Of a stretch of DNA of 49,190 bases, positions 13,991-20,858 are shown one piece after another. The stretch is from a virus: positions 1 to 49,190 of IMG/VR virus record IMGVR_UViG_3300012532_000001; one strand, given 5' to 3'. The translations under genes and the position numbers were made by a program. Each line of letters begins with the position of its first letter. Within the stretch, counting starts at the first letter, position 1. The notes beneath the pieces were generated by a model. The model was given only the letters and a program-made list of their open reading frames with translations, did no database searches and was not told where the DNA came from.

Positions 13991-15497
13991 AGCTATCCCC
14001 CTTCGATGGTTTCTGGCCGCGAATGAACCCAGGGAATACGTCGCACGCTGGCCGCTGCCAAGCGCCGCGGCCATCTGGCAAAGGAGACACGCCAGCTTCC
14101 CACGGCGGAATGCCGAACTTCTGCGAGAACATTCCGGCTGCCATGCCAGCTTTCGCCCGCCGCTTGATCGCAACGCCAACGCACGTTCCCCAAAATCTCT
14201 GCTGCAACAATTTCTTCGCCTCTTGTGGCATGTCGCCGCCGTTGACCTCGACCAGCGTTCCGTTTTTCGTGGCGTAGTCTTTCGCCGTCTTGACCTCGAC
14301 ATGCGTATGTCCGCATTCCGGGCAAGTTCGAGACCCACTAAACAAGGCTGAGCAATTCGAGCAGCGGATCATTCCTTTGGTGGGCGGTTTCTGCTGTGAT
14401 TTTGCGTCGATGTTGTCGCACGGATCAATCGACCAATCTCGGTCAATGTCGGGCATTCCATGATAGAGAACGCAACCGGCATGGTCGAGAATCAGCAAGT
14501 CCATCTTGCCTTCGCAAGCCCGCAGTCCTCGGCCGGCGTTTTGCAAATAGCGGCGGAGTCTCTTTGTCGGCCTGACCAAGCCAATGCACGAAATCCAAGG
14601 CCAGTCGATCCCCTCGGCCAGCACGTCACAATTGACGACTACCTTTGTCTCGCCCGTTTTTGAATTCTCTCTGATCGTCTTTCGCTCATCGTCGGCCGTT
14701 TCATCGCATATCATTTCCGCCGTCACCCCGTTTGCAACGAACTCGTCACGGATGGCCAGGGCGTGCGCAACATCGCAGCCGAAGTAAATCGACGGCCGGT
14801 TTTCAGCAAGGCGCTTCCACCACCCGCACACATCGCCGATTAGATTCGCCCGCGTCATCACCTTGGAAAGTCCCGACGCCGCATAGTCGCCGTCCTTGCC
14901 ATTGCGGACACCTTTCAAATTCGGAATGTGCGGCGCGAACGCACGCACTGGCACAATTCGATTCAACTCACGCAAGCCGCTCGGTTTGATCGGCTGGATC
15001 AGGAAATCGTAGTAGGCACCAAGGCCATTGCCGTTGCCCAAACACGGCGTAGCCGTGAGTCCAATGTGAAAAGCATTCGGCCAACGTCGATGAAGCGCCA
15101 ACCATGTATCCGACGTGGCGCGATGCGCTTCATCCGTCACCACCAATTTGAAGTCAGGCAGCTCGATGAGTCCTTTTTTGAGCCAAGACAAAAGCGATTG
15201 CTTGCTCGCAAACTGACAAAGTGCGCTCATGTTGCTGCCGCGGTTCGCCATGAGAATGCCAGCATCCAAACCCTGTTCCTTCGCAACCTCGACTGCTTGA
15301 TCGGCAAGCATTCTCCGGTCGCAAAGGAATAGGCAGCGATTGCCACGCTCCGATGTAAGGCGCATCAACTCCATCGCCAGCACGCTCTTGCCAGCCCCCA
15401 TGAGCATCACCAGCAGCCCGCGATTCTTGCCGGCCTTGAAGCCGTCCCGCAGCGCCTGGATGCCTTCCAACTGGTATTGAAAAGGTTCGAGCCTCAT
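13980..15497 (-). CDS. SF2 DEAH-box helicase with C-terminal zinc ribbon
   Basis: The product is 505 residues from ATG 15497, in an ATGA overlap with the ParB-like gene. It is an ATP-driven DNA translocase or helicase. Motif I is MGAGKS (33-38), motif II TDEAHR (DEAH 122-125), motif III GLTATP, motif V LAEGIDWPW and motif VI QNAGRGLR (319-326). After the second RecA domain comes a four-Cys ribbon (CSNC... CPEC). The tail KGDSYEG is dictated by the overlapping ribosome site of the next gene. Phage relatives remodel replication forks or load at origins. No polymerase gene was recognised nearby. Confidence 0.88.
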   Translation of the reverse strand: MRLEPFQYQLEGIQALRDGFKAGKNRGLLVMLMGAGKSVLAMELMRLTSERGNRCLFLCDRRMLADQAVEVAKEQGLDAGILMANRGSNMSALCQFASKQSLLSWLKKGLIELPDFKLVVTDEAHRATSDTWLALHRRWPNAFHIGLTATPCLGNGNGLGAYYDFLIQPIKPSGLRELNRIVPVRAFAPHIPNLKGVRNGKDGDYAASGLSKVMTRANLIGDVCGWWKRLAENRPSIYFGCDVAHALAIRDEFVANGVTAEMICDETADDERKTIRENSKTGETKVVVNCDVLAEGIDWPWISCIGLVRPTKRLRRYLQNAGRGLRACEGKMDLLILDHAGCVLYHGMPDIDRDWSIDPCDNIDAKSQQKPPTKGMIRCSNCSALFSGSRTCPECGHTHVEVKTAKDYATKNGTLVEVNGGDMPQEAKKLLQQRFWGTCVGVAIKRRAKAGMAAGMFSQKFGIPPWEAGVSPLPDGRGAWQRPACDVFPGFIRGQKPSKGDSYEG

Positions 15498-16429
15498 ACT
15501 TGACCCGCCATGTAGCCGCCATGCCGACATTTCTGGCACGGTTTCTTATCAAGTTGTTTTTTGCCTTTGCAGTCCGGGCAGACCTTCCTGGGTATCGCCG
15601 TAAGGAAGCATTCCTCAGCCGCTTTGAGATGGTCCAAAACGGCTGCGTCAAGCCATGATGACCATGAAAATGCCCCCTTGCATTGCTGGCGGAACTTGGC
15701 CAGCGTGTGGGCACAATCGGCGTGCCATGTATCGGCCAAAGCGTTGCGGACGCTCTTGGGTAATTCTTGGTCATCAGCCGCCGGCTTTTTCTTGCGTGGC
15801 CCAGCCTTACCTTTCGGTTTAGCGGCTGCTTTGGCATCTTTGCAATTGATGCAACCCTTTGGCAGTTCTTGACCTTTGCGTTTTTTCGTCTGGCAACCGA
15901 CGCAAAGAATTGGCTCCGATTTCGGCTTGGTTGCCGGCTGAGAAACGCCATCTTTGCCGATGATTTTGTCTCCTGGTGGCAATGGTGTCTGCCCCAAGAC
16001 ACCAGTGGCTTCCAAGTCGCGTTCGATCACGTTTTTTGACACATTTTCTTGCTCGGCAATCGCCCGAATGCTCTGCCCGTCCTGCCGTGCCTCGATGACG
16101 CGCGGCAACCGTTCCGCTCGCTTCATTTTCATGTCCTCAACCGACAAGTTTCGCCGGCTGCGCTGACGGTTGTGAATCCACTCCAGCACGTCTTCCCGGC
16201 TGTCCATCGGGATGACCAATTCATCTGGAATCTTGTACTTCAACTCGGTGCAAATGTCGTAGGTGTTGTGGCCGTCAATCAGGATTGTCTCGCCGTCGAT
16301 AAGGGCCACGATGATCGATCCAGGGCACCCGCCGCCGTCGCGCTGAATGCTCAAGTGCAGGTTGCTGTATTCTTGTGTCGTCAGCCTGCGATTGGCATTT
16401 CGGAATTCTTGGTCAATTTTGAATGCCAT
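15494..16429 (-). CDS. ParB-like nuclease/HTH protein with zinc clusters
   Basis: The product is 311 residues from ATG 16429 (GGTGG upstream). The N-terminal ParB/sulfiredoxin-like fold has CPGSIIVALIDGETILIDGH followed by NTYDIC. A basic helical segment (HNRQRSRRNLSVEDMKMKRA) leads to a helix-turn-helix (GQSIRAIAEQENVSKNVIER). The C-terminal half carries Cys pairs CVGC... CINC and CPDC... CQKC around a Lys-rich linker. Such phage ParB-like proteins bind DNA and can act as regulators, partition proteins or nucleases; which one cannot be read here. It is coupled to the helicase. Confidence 0.75.
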   Translation of the reverse strand: MAFKIDQEFRNANRRLTTQEYSNLHLSIQRDGGGCPGSIIVALIDGETILIDGHNTYDICTELKYKIPDELVIPMDSREDVLEWIHNRQRSRRNLSVEDMKMKRAERLPRVIEARQDGQSIRAIAEQENVSKNVIERDLEATGVLGQTPLPPGDKIIGKDGVSQPATKPKSEPILCVGCQTKKRKGQELPKGCINCKDAKAAAKPKGKAGPRKKKPAADDQELPKSVRNALADTWHADCAHTLAKFRQQCKGAFSWSSWLDAAVLDHLKAAEECFLTAIPRKVCPDCKGKKQLDKKPCQKCRHGGYMAGQV

Positions 16430-16638
16430 GGGTTCCACCCGTAGACGCGCTCCCCCTTCGCCGGAAAACCTTTGGCCGCGCGAATTGCCGGTTCTGGGGA
16501 AGCGTGTTCGATTGTGTTCAGTTGGACCCGGCCAAAGGTCTGCTTTGTTTTGTACGCCGCTCGCATCTGAGCGGCCAGTCCAGGCGGCCCCCTGATCCTT
16601 GACATCTTTCCTGGCGTCGTTGGGCTGTTGCGTTCCAT
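16381..16638 (-). CDS. Small basic protein overlapping the ParB-like gene
   Basis: The product is 85 residues from ATG 16638, supported by GGAGGGG six bases upstream. Its last 49 bases overlap the start of the ParB-like gene in another frame. It is Pro/Lys/Arg-rich: PTTPGKMSRIRGPPGLAAQM, YKTKQTFGRVQL. It fills an otherwise empty 220-base gap. No family was recognised. Confidence 0.5.
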   Translation of the reverse strand: MERNSPTTPGKMSRIRGPPGLAAQMRAAYKTKQTFGRVQLNTIEHASPEPAIRAAKGFPAKGERVYGWNPWHSKLTKNSEMPIAG

Positions 16639-16656
16639 CACAAGCCCCTCCATCGG

Positions 16657-17022
16657 TTAGGTCAACTTCTCAGCGTCGTTCCAGGTAGCGAGAGCTGCTT
16701 TCGTTTTTGCCATTGCCTCATTCCACCTGAGTTCATGCCTGCCAAGAAGCGGCGGGCCGTTTTGCTCGGCTTCAAGTGACTCAAGGGCCTCCGCCAGCTT
16801 CTTCGCCGCGCCTACCTTGGCCTCGGCATGGACGGCGCGGCGAATCCAGCACCCACAGCGCGCCGCGAACATCGTTAATTCGGCAGGCCATTGTTGCGTC
16901 GCCTCGTAATCCTCGAGCGCGACTTGATCAAGGTCCGCTTCGCTCGGTTCAGGAATCATCATCCATGTCCTTTCAAAATGGAATCCGTGCCCCCTGATCT
17001 TGTCGAGGATGGACTTGGACAC
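16657..17022 (-). CDS. Hypothetical helical protein
   Basis: The product is 121 residues from GTG 17022 (AGGGAG upstream). An ATG at 16962 with AAAGGA five bases upstream is a good alternative giving 101 residues. The part common to both opens MMIPEPSEADLDQVALEDYE and contains FAARCGCWIRRAVHAE and a long Ala/Glu helix. No family was recognised. It starts after a small Cys-containing gene in the same direction. Confidence 0.55.
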   Translation of the reverse strand: MSKSILDKIRGHGFHFERTWMMIPEPSEADLDQVALEDYEATQQWPAELTMFAARCGCWIRRAVHAEAKVGAAKKLAEALESLEAEQNGPPLLGRHELRWNEAMAKTKAALATWNDAEKLT

Positions 17023-17049
17023 GTTTTTGGACTCCCTGAAAAGGTTGAT

Positions 17050-17139
17050 TTATCCTAACAGCGCATACCCGCCACATTTACATCCCTGGATGGGCGGTTG
17101 CTCCGAACAAATCACGATCGCCCCACGAACTGATCTCAT
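17050..17139 (-). CDS. Possible 29-residue micro-gene with strong ribosome site
   Basis: ATG 17139 lies seven bases after AAGGGGA, the same strong core used elsewhere in this genome. The product MRSVRGAIVICSEQPPIQGC continues KCGGYALLG and stops at 17050. Three cysteines include a CKC. It is the nearest ribosome site upstream of the 17022 gene. It may be a real micro-protein or a leader peptide. Confidence 0.4.
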   Translation of the reverse strand: MRSVRGAIVICSEQPPIQGCKCGGYALLG

Positions 17140-17190
17140 AAGTATTCCCCTTTTACCCACTGATTCAGAGCCGGTTGAGGCGCACTCTAC

Positions 17191-17322
17191 CTATTTCTGG
17201 TGGAGTGCAGCACCCACGTCATCGTCGCGGAGAGTGTGCATCCAGCTAATAGGGTCTTTCAAGGCTGCGAGTGCCGGCCCATGATGCCCAGCCACATCGA
17301 CCCGTTCGCCCGGCGGAATCAT
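17191..17322 (-). CDS. Weak candidate small ORF, 43 residues
   Basis: The frame runs from ATG 17322 to TAG 17191, product MIPPGERVDVAGHHGPALAA then LKDPISWMHTLRDDDVG. GAGG directly abuts the ATG, which is too close for normal spacing. It is reported because this 490-base gap otherwise lacks genes. Confidence 0.25.
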   Translation of the reverse strand: MIPPGERVDVAGHHGPALAALKDPISWMHTLRDDDVGAALHQK

Positions 17323-17445
17323 CCTCGTCAATCCATGTACCAGCCTTCATCGCTGTGCTTGTCGCCTTGGCGGTCGGCAGGCTGCATGCCGTTCCAGTCT
17401 ATCCCATGACTGGAGATGGTTCCTGGCTGACAGGCTGCGGAATTT

Positions 17446-17501
17446 GAACAGAAGTAATTGATTACCAGCGACTTGCCGGTATAATGTGGTTACTTCTGTT
17501 C
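17446..17501. repeat. 12-bp perfect inverted repeat flanking a promoter-like element
   Basis: GAACAGAAGTAA (17446-17457) and TTACTTCTGTTC (17490-17501) are exact inverted copies 32 bases apart. On the plus strand the right arm is followed by GTTTTT, so the whole could be a plus-strand terminator. A partial inner stem (ATTACC with GGTATAAT, and GC/GC) adds structure. Confidence 0.6.
17458..17485 (+). promoter_or_regulatory. Plus-strand sigma70-like promoter inside the inverted repeat
   Basis: TTGATT (17458-17463), a 16-base spacer and a consensus TATAAT (17480-17485). Transcription would start near 17492 inside the right repeat arm and run toward a hairpin at 17508-17543. No plus-strand gene follows, so a small or antisense RNA is the only obvious product. 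Confidence 0.4.
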
Positions 17502-17507
17502 GTTTTT

Positions 17508-17543
17508 AAGAGCCAGGCTCACTTTACGGCGACCCTGGCTCTT
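17508..17543. other. 10-bp stem hairpin
   Basis: Perfect AAGAGCCAGG/CCTGGCTCTT stem with a 16-base loop, bounded by TTTTT on the left of the plus strand. A 22-residue minus-strand frame (17490-17558, MGGNSKSQGRRKVSLALKNE) reads through it but has poor initiation signals. The rest of 17323-17629 shows no gene. Confidence 0.45.
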
Positions 17544-17629
17544 ACTATTTCCGCCCATAACCTACGCTGGCTTCCTTTTATTTGCAAGTCTTTTCTTTAG
17601 AACGAGCCTCATTTCTGAAATCGGAATTG

Positions 17630-18394
17630 TCACTTGACTTCACACATCCGCTTGACAAGATCAGCAGCCGATTCTTGCAGCGTGATAGTTGTTGGCTTGA
17701 GAGCATCCCTCGCGACATCCAACGCGGCATCCCACGCGACGTCACACGCGGCATTACACGCGGCAGCCCTCGCGGCATCACTCGCGGCAGCACTCGCGGC
17801 ATAACACGCGGCATCACACGCGGCAGCCTTCGCGGCAGCCCTCGCGGCAGCACTCGCGGCAGCCCTCGCGGCAGCACACGCGGCATCCCACGCGGCAGCC
17901 CACGCGGCATCCTTCGCGGCAGCCCACGCGGCAGCCACCTGCTTCTGCGCATTGACGAGAATCGGTGTGGCCGCGATCAATCCATTCCAATCGACTATTT
18001 CAGGAACTGACGTTAATGCCGCAACGTGAACTGAATAGCGGTCGCCGCAAGCGGCCAGCCACGTTGGCGTGAATGTCCGCACTGTCCAATCAATGCACAT
18101 GAAGGAGCGGCGTTCTTCGATTTCTTTGTTGGCCTTAGTACTAATCGTCAAAGGAATCAGTGGCTTTAACAGCCGATCACGCTCAGTGTCGGTCGGCAGC
18201 GCATCATTCCACAAACGCATAAACTCACCGATAATCGGGCAGACACACTCCGGATGGTCGCTATGTGGTTCATCGGCGATATAGGCAGCAAGCTCCATGG
18301 CGCACAAGCCGTTGCTTCGATCATTGTGCTTACCATGTTGCAAGCTGATTGTCTTGATGAGTTTCTTCCAGCCTTTTCGCATGGTTTTCAGCAT
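17630..18394 (-). CDS. Ala-rich tetrapeptide-repeat phage protein
   Basis: The product is 254 residues from ATG 18394. The N-terminal domain (1-145) carries NGLCAMELAAYIADEP, HSDHPECVCPIIGEFMRLWN, LLKPLIPL and FTPTWLAACG. Residues from about 150 to 228 are a run of AAAX units in which the fourth residue varies (W, D, C, R, S, K, Y, N, L). A short end LQESAADLVKRMCEVK follows. The array is encoded by 12-base units of GCT GCC GCG plus a variable codon. I recall the 'HNDRSNGLCAMEAVAYIAGEP' family from phages and bacteria, sometimes labelled putative immunity protein. Actual role is unknown. Confidence 0.8.
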   Translation of the reverse strand: MLKTMRKGWKKLIKTISLQHGKHNDRSNGLCAMELAAYIADEPHSDHPECVCPIIGEFMRLWNDALPTDTERDRLLKPLIPLTISTKANKEIEERRSFMCIDWTVRTFTPTWLAACGDRYSVHVAALTSVPEIVDWNGLIAATPILVNAQKQVAAAWAAAKDAAWAAAWDAACAAARAAASAAARAAAKAAACDAACYAASAAASDAARAAACNAACDVAWDAALDVARDALKPTTITLQESAADLVKRMCEVK

Positions 18395-18409
18395 GATTGA
18401 CCTTTAGAG

Positions 18410-18622
18410 TTAGAGCAGCTTCGCCGCCGCTTGCCATGCTTCTTCCGGTGTGTAGCAAACCGAGCCGATGGGCTGCGGATGATTCATCTCGTGAATATTG
18501 GTGGTCGGGACCACAATCTCCCATCTGGGCGGCGAGCCAAAGATGCAGTGCAGCCGCGCTAGTGGGTAACGCTCGCGGACGCGGCTGATGTTCGCTTCGT
18601 GACGGACCTGATCTTTCGTCAT
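18410..18622 (-). CDS. Small hypothetical protein
   Basis: The product is 70 residues from ATG 18622, overlapping the exonuclease stop (ATGA). It opens MTKDQVRHEANISRVRERYP and later reads LHCIFGSPPRWEIVVP and CYTPEEAWQAAAKLL. It is a small alpha/beta protein without a recognised motif. The coupling to the exonuclease suggests a recombination-module accessory, by position only. Confidence 0.6.
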   Translation of the reverse strand: MTKDQVRHEANISRVRERYPLARLHCIFGSPPRWEIVVPTTNIHEMNHPQPIGSVCYTPEEAWQAAAKLL

Positions 18623-19260
18623 TGCATCCCCATGATCTTCTCAAGCGCTGCTGTGAATCGGCCATGGAACAGGTCCAGGGCCTCGCGGAGAGCGGCGGTG
18701 AATGAGTCGGGCGTGACGCGGACGAGCAGGGGCGGCAAGCCGTCGCAATACGATAAAAAATCACAGAACGGAAGCCCGGTCACAAGTAAGTGACCATGAA
18801 CTTGTCCGCGGTAAGCATCAGGAAGCCCGCCGTTGAGAAGGTAGCCGACATGGGCCTTCCCCTGAGGACACTTAATTTCTAAAGCCCCTTCCATGACTTC
18901 TGTTCCGGCGTCGGTCTTGCTGATAACGATTCCGTCAGGCGAACTCCCGGCCCTGCCGTCGTCGGTCACGATGAACCCGGTTTGCTTCACGTCCATTCCT
19001 GTTTGCAGCGAGTAGAATGCCCGCGCGGCTGGCTCGGAATCAACACCGTGGAGCATCGCCCGGCTCATCGGCGTTTGCAGATCGGAGAGCGGTCCAATGT
19101 GGAACACTTCCGCGATCAACTCCGCAATGTATTCGTCGGCCGCTGACGCCAGCTTCATCGTCTTGGGCGTGATGATGCGGTCAAAATTACTGGCCGTGGG
19201 AATGCCGCGGCGGGCTTCGAACCATTCTGGACTAAGTTGGACGCAATCATACTCCTTCAT
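18619..19260 (-). CDS. YqaJ/lambda-exonuclease-type recombination nuclease
   Basis: The product is 213 residues from ATG 19260, inside the end of the ERF gene with an AAGGGGGA site. It is a double-strand 5'-3' exonuclease that prepares ends for single-strand annealing. The family pattern reads LSPEWFEARRGIPTASNFDRI at the start, HGVDSEPAARAFY (E76), GRAGSSPDGIV (D109), LEIKCPQGKAH (E128, K130) and a last helix with YRGQVHGHLLVTG. Length is typical. Together with the adjacent ERF protein it forms a two-component recombinase like lambda Exo/Bet. The frame extends upstream to 19503 only as a shadow. Confidence 0.88.
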   Translation of the reverse strand: MKEYDCVQLSPEWFEARRGIPTASNFDRIITPKTMKLASAADEYIAELIAEVFHIGPLSDLQTPMSRAMLHGVDSEPAARAFYSLQTGMDVKQTGFIVTDDGRAGSSPDGIVISKTDAGTEVMEGALEIKCPQGKAHVGYLLNGGLPDAYRGQVHGHLLVTGLPFCDFLSYCDGLPPLLVRVTPDSFTAALREALDLFHGRFTAALEKIMGMQ

Positions 19261-20023
19261 AGCTGTCCCCCTTCGCCGGCGCCGGCTTGCGGGCCTTCTG
19301 CTTGTCCAGGGCCTTCTGGATCGTTGTGGCGATGAAGTCATGCCGGGCCGCTGCGATCTTCGCCACGCTGTCCACCTTCTCCGATTCCTTGAGCCACTTA
19401 ATGAACGACTCGCCACGGTCGGAGAACATGGCAATCTGTCTGGTGAATTCCTGGGCCTGTTCTTCCGTGATGGTGTCCGTCCGCCGGCAATCGTTGTCCT
19501 CATTCGTGACGACGATGTTCAAGGCGGCGCTCAGGCTGTATCGCTTCTGATAGCTGAGCCAGAACCCGTAAGCCTGGGCCAGCGTGATCTTCGTTTTGTT
19601 GGCGATGTCTTGCAGCACGGCCTGCATATCGGCAATCGGGATTGAGAACGGCCGATCCTCGACATGCGACCCAACGCGGAGATGGCAGACAGTGAGCGAG
19701 TGCCCGTTCTCAGCCTTCGGGAACGAGAATGACACCGATAGCTCACACTCGGCAGCGATGGGACCGGCCACAGCCCAAATGTCGTCGTAGCTGGCGAAAG
19801 CGTATCGGTCGGCAGCCCGGCCCTTGTGGATCATCGGGCACTTGGCTTGGAATCGCGTGAGGGCCTGGCTGAACTTCTCAGCAGCCTTCGTCTTGCGGTA
19901 GTCCTCGGCCAGCGCCATCATGCCGCGCAGCTCTTCAAGGCCAACTCCCTTGTCGATCATCTTTTCGACGATGACCAGCGGGTTAGCCGCGTCTTGAACG
20001 GCAACGGCTTGTGTATCGGCCAT
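19247..20023 (-). CDS. erf: ERF-family single-strand annealing protein
   Basis: The product is 258 residues from ATG 20023 with AAGGAGAA upstream. It anneals complementary single strands during phage recombination and end repair. It has an N-terminal helical part (LEELRGMMALAEDYRKTKA, FSQALTRFQAKCPMIHKG). The ERF signature RYAFASYDDIWAV and a beta-rich part with GHSLTVCHLRVGSH follow, then IANKTKITLAQAYGFWLSYQ with KRYSLSAAL. The tail KGDSYEG is forced by the overlapping start of the exonuclease gene. It is preceded by a tRNA and structured RNA. Confidence 0.85.
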   Translation of the reverse strand: MADTQAVAVQDAANPLVIVEKMIDKGVGLEELRGMMALAEDYRKTKAAEKFSQALTRFQAKCPMIHKGRAADRYAFASYDDIWAVAGPIAAECELSVSFSFPKAENGHSLTVCHLRVGSHVEDRPFSIPIADMQAVLQDIANKTKITLAQAYGFWLSYQKRYSLSAALNIVVTNEDNDCRRTDTITEEQAQEFTRQIAMFSDRGESFIKWLKESEKVDSVAKIAAARHDFIATTIQKALDKQKARKPAPAKGDSYEGV

Positions 20024-20056
20024 GGGACTTCTCCTTGTTGGCTGGAAAGTTCAAAT

Positions 20057-20130
20057 GGTTCCCGGCTATCATCACTCCGCACTCATAGTCGCCGCTCCTA
20101 GGATTATGCGGCTTTTTGTCACCGGGAACC
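20057..20130 (-). ncRNA. 74-base structured element closed by a 9-bp stem
   Basis: GGTTCCCGG/CCGGGAACC (20057-20065 with 20122-20130) encloses GCCGC/GCGGC and CTAT/ATAG inner stems on the minus strand, a three-way-junction shape of tRNA-like length. It has no T-loop or anticodon loop, so it is not a normal tRNA. It lies in the leader of the ERF gene, 34 bases before its ATG. Confidence 0.35.
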
Positions 20131-20140
20131 AAAGTTTATT

Positions 20141-20225
20141 GCGGCAGACCCAGCCATCAACCAGCAATCGGTAGATCGACGCTTGGGAGCGTTACCCATG
20201 CTTCACGATAGCCGTAGCCTGCCGC
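20141..20225 (-). ncRNA. 85-base tRNA-like element after tRNA-Ala
   Basis: It starts three bases after the end of tRNA-Ala and is closed by a perfect 7-bp GCGGCAG/CTGCCGC stem (20219-20225 with 20141-20147). It contains an ACGCT/AGCGT hairpin, but canonical D, anticodon and T arms cannot be drawn. It may be a decayed long-arm tRNA or an unrelated structured leader. Confidence 0.35.
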
Positions 20226-20228
20226 AAG

Positions 20229-20301
20229 TGGACCGTGTGGGAATTGAACCCACTACCTCCGCGTTGCAAACGCGGCGCTCTTCCAAATGAGCTAACGGCC
20301 C
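20229..20301 (-). tRNA. tRNA-Ala (anticodon UGC)
   Basis: A full cloverleaf on the minus strand, 73 bases. Acceptor stem GGGCCGT/ACGGTCC, D arm GCTC/GAGC, anticodon stem CCGCG/CGCGG with loop TTTGCAA (anticodon TGC), T arm GTGGG-TTCAATT-CCCAC, discriminator A. CCA is not encoded. It is the only canonical tRNA found in the window. Confidence 0.93.
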
Positions 20302-20485
20302 AGTTGCACGCCGCCGGTTACCGTCAGGTCCGGCTCTCCGCACCAATCCCGAAGACGGCTCACATAGGATTGGCAACGGACTTGTCAGGGGACGTGCGCT
20401 CCTGATCTTTTGCCGGCGCTCCTTTGGCCACGCCGCCGGCTCGCGTGTAACAGGGCGTGATTGAGTGCGCCCTTGCCTGGGAGTG
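20302..20485. other. Leader upstream of the tRNA, no gene seen
   Basis: This 184-base stretch separates the 20486-20686 gene from tRNA-Ala. It contains the 11-base direct repeat CACGCCGCCGG at 20307-20317 and 20429-20439, and several short inverted repeats. No reading frame with a ribosome site was found. Confidence 0.4.
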
Positions 20486-20686
20486 TCATCGCAAGCTCAA
20501 TTCACGTTCCGCAGCGGCAAAGTATTCCGCAAACGCCTCTTTGAGTTTGCGTCGGTTCAGTGGATCACCAGCCAATGCAGCTTCCGCGAGATGCCGGCCA
20601 AAATTGCCGTACCCGCCATTCCGCATTTCCAGCCAAACGTCTTGATCGTCAAAGGCGCGGCGTTCAGCTTCGGTTGTCGGATACAT
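20486..20686 (-). CDS. Small hypothetical protein
   Basis: The product is 66 residues from ATG 20686 (GAGGAGG seven bases upstream). It opens MYPTTEAERRAFDDQDVWLE and then is mostly helix (LNRRKLKEAFAEYFAAAERE). It overlaps the upstream zinc-ribbon gene by 23 bases in another frame. No motif was recognised. Confidence 0.55.
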   Translation of the reverse strand: MYPTTEAERRAFDDQDVWLEMRNGGYGNFGRHLAEAALAGDPLNRRKLKEAFAEYFAAAERELSLR

Positions 20687-20858
20687 CGTCGGCCTCCTCA
20701 CTCGGATCGTAATTGCTCACATTGCCACAGTCGTAACAGTCGCCAGCCGAATCAACCGCTTCCTCGACGCCGCACTTGGGGCACGTCGTCAGCGGAGTCG
20801 CTTCGGGCGGGTCGATAGGCGGTTCAGGGAAGTAGCGGCCACGGGGGAACATGCTCAT
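20664..20858 (-). CDS. Small zinc-ribbon protein
   Basis: The product is 64 residues from ATG 20858 (GGAGGGAG upstream; ATGA overlap with the gene before). TTCPKCGVEEAV and DCYDCGN provide two CxxC pairs about 15 residues apart. The tail is acidic (DPSEEADDVSDNRS). The Pro-rich start is RYFPEPPIDPPEATP. A small metal-binding early protein; role unknown. Confidence 0.65.
   Translation of the reverse strand: MSMFPRGRYFPEPPIDPPEATPLTTCPKCGVEEAVDSAGDCYDCGNVSNYDPSEEADDVSDNRS

Noticed and set aside
17700-17940. CRISPR-like or regulatory tandem repeat
   Set aside because: Unit length is 12 bases without spacers and stays in frame in a coding gene.
17578-18010. Arg/Pro/Gly-rich frames (PRGLPRGMPRV and GSPRGITRGS types) on both strands
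   Set aside because: They are shadows of the 12-base Ala-repeat coding on the minus strand and have no ribosome sites.
20141-20225. Second true tRNA
   Set aside because: Only the closing stem fits; no canonical anticodon loop (U33) and a poor T arm.
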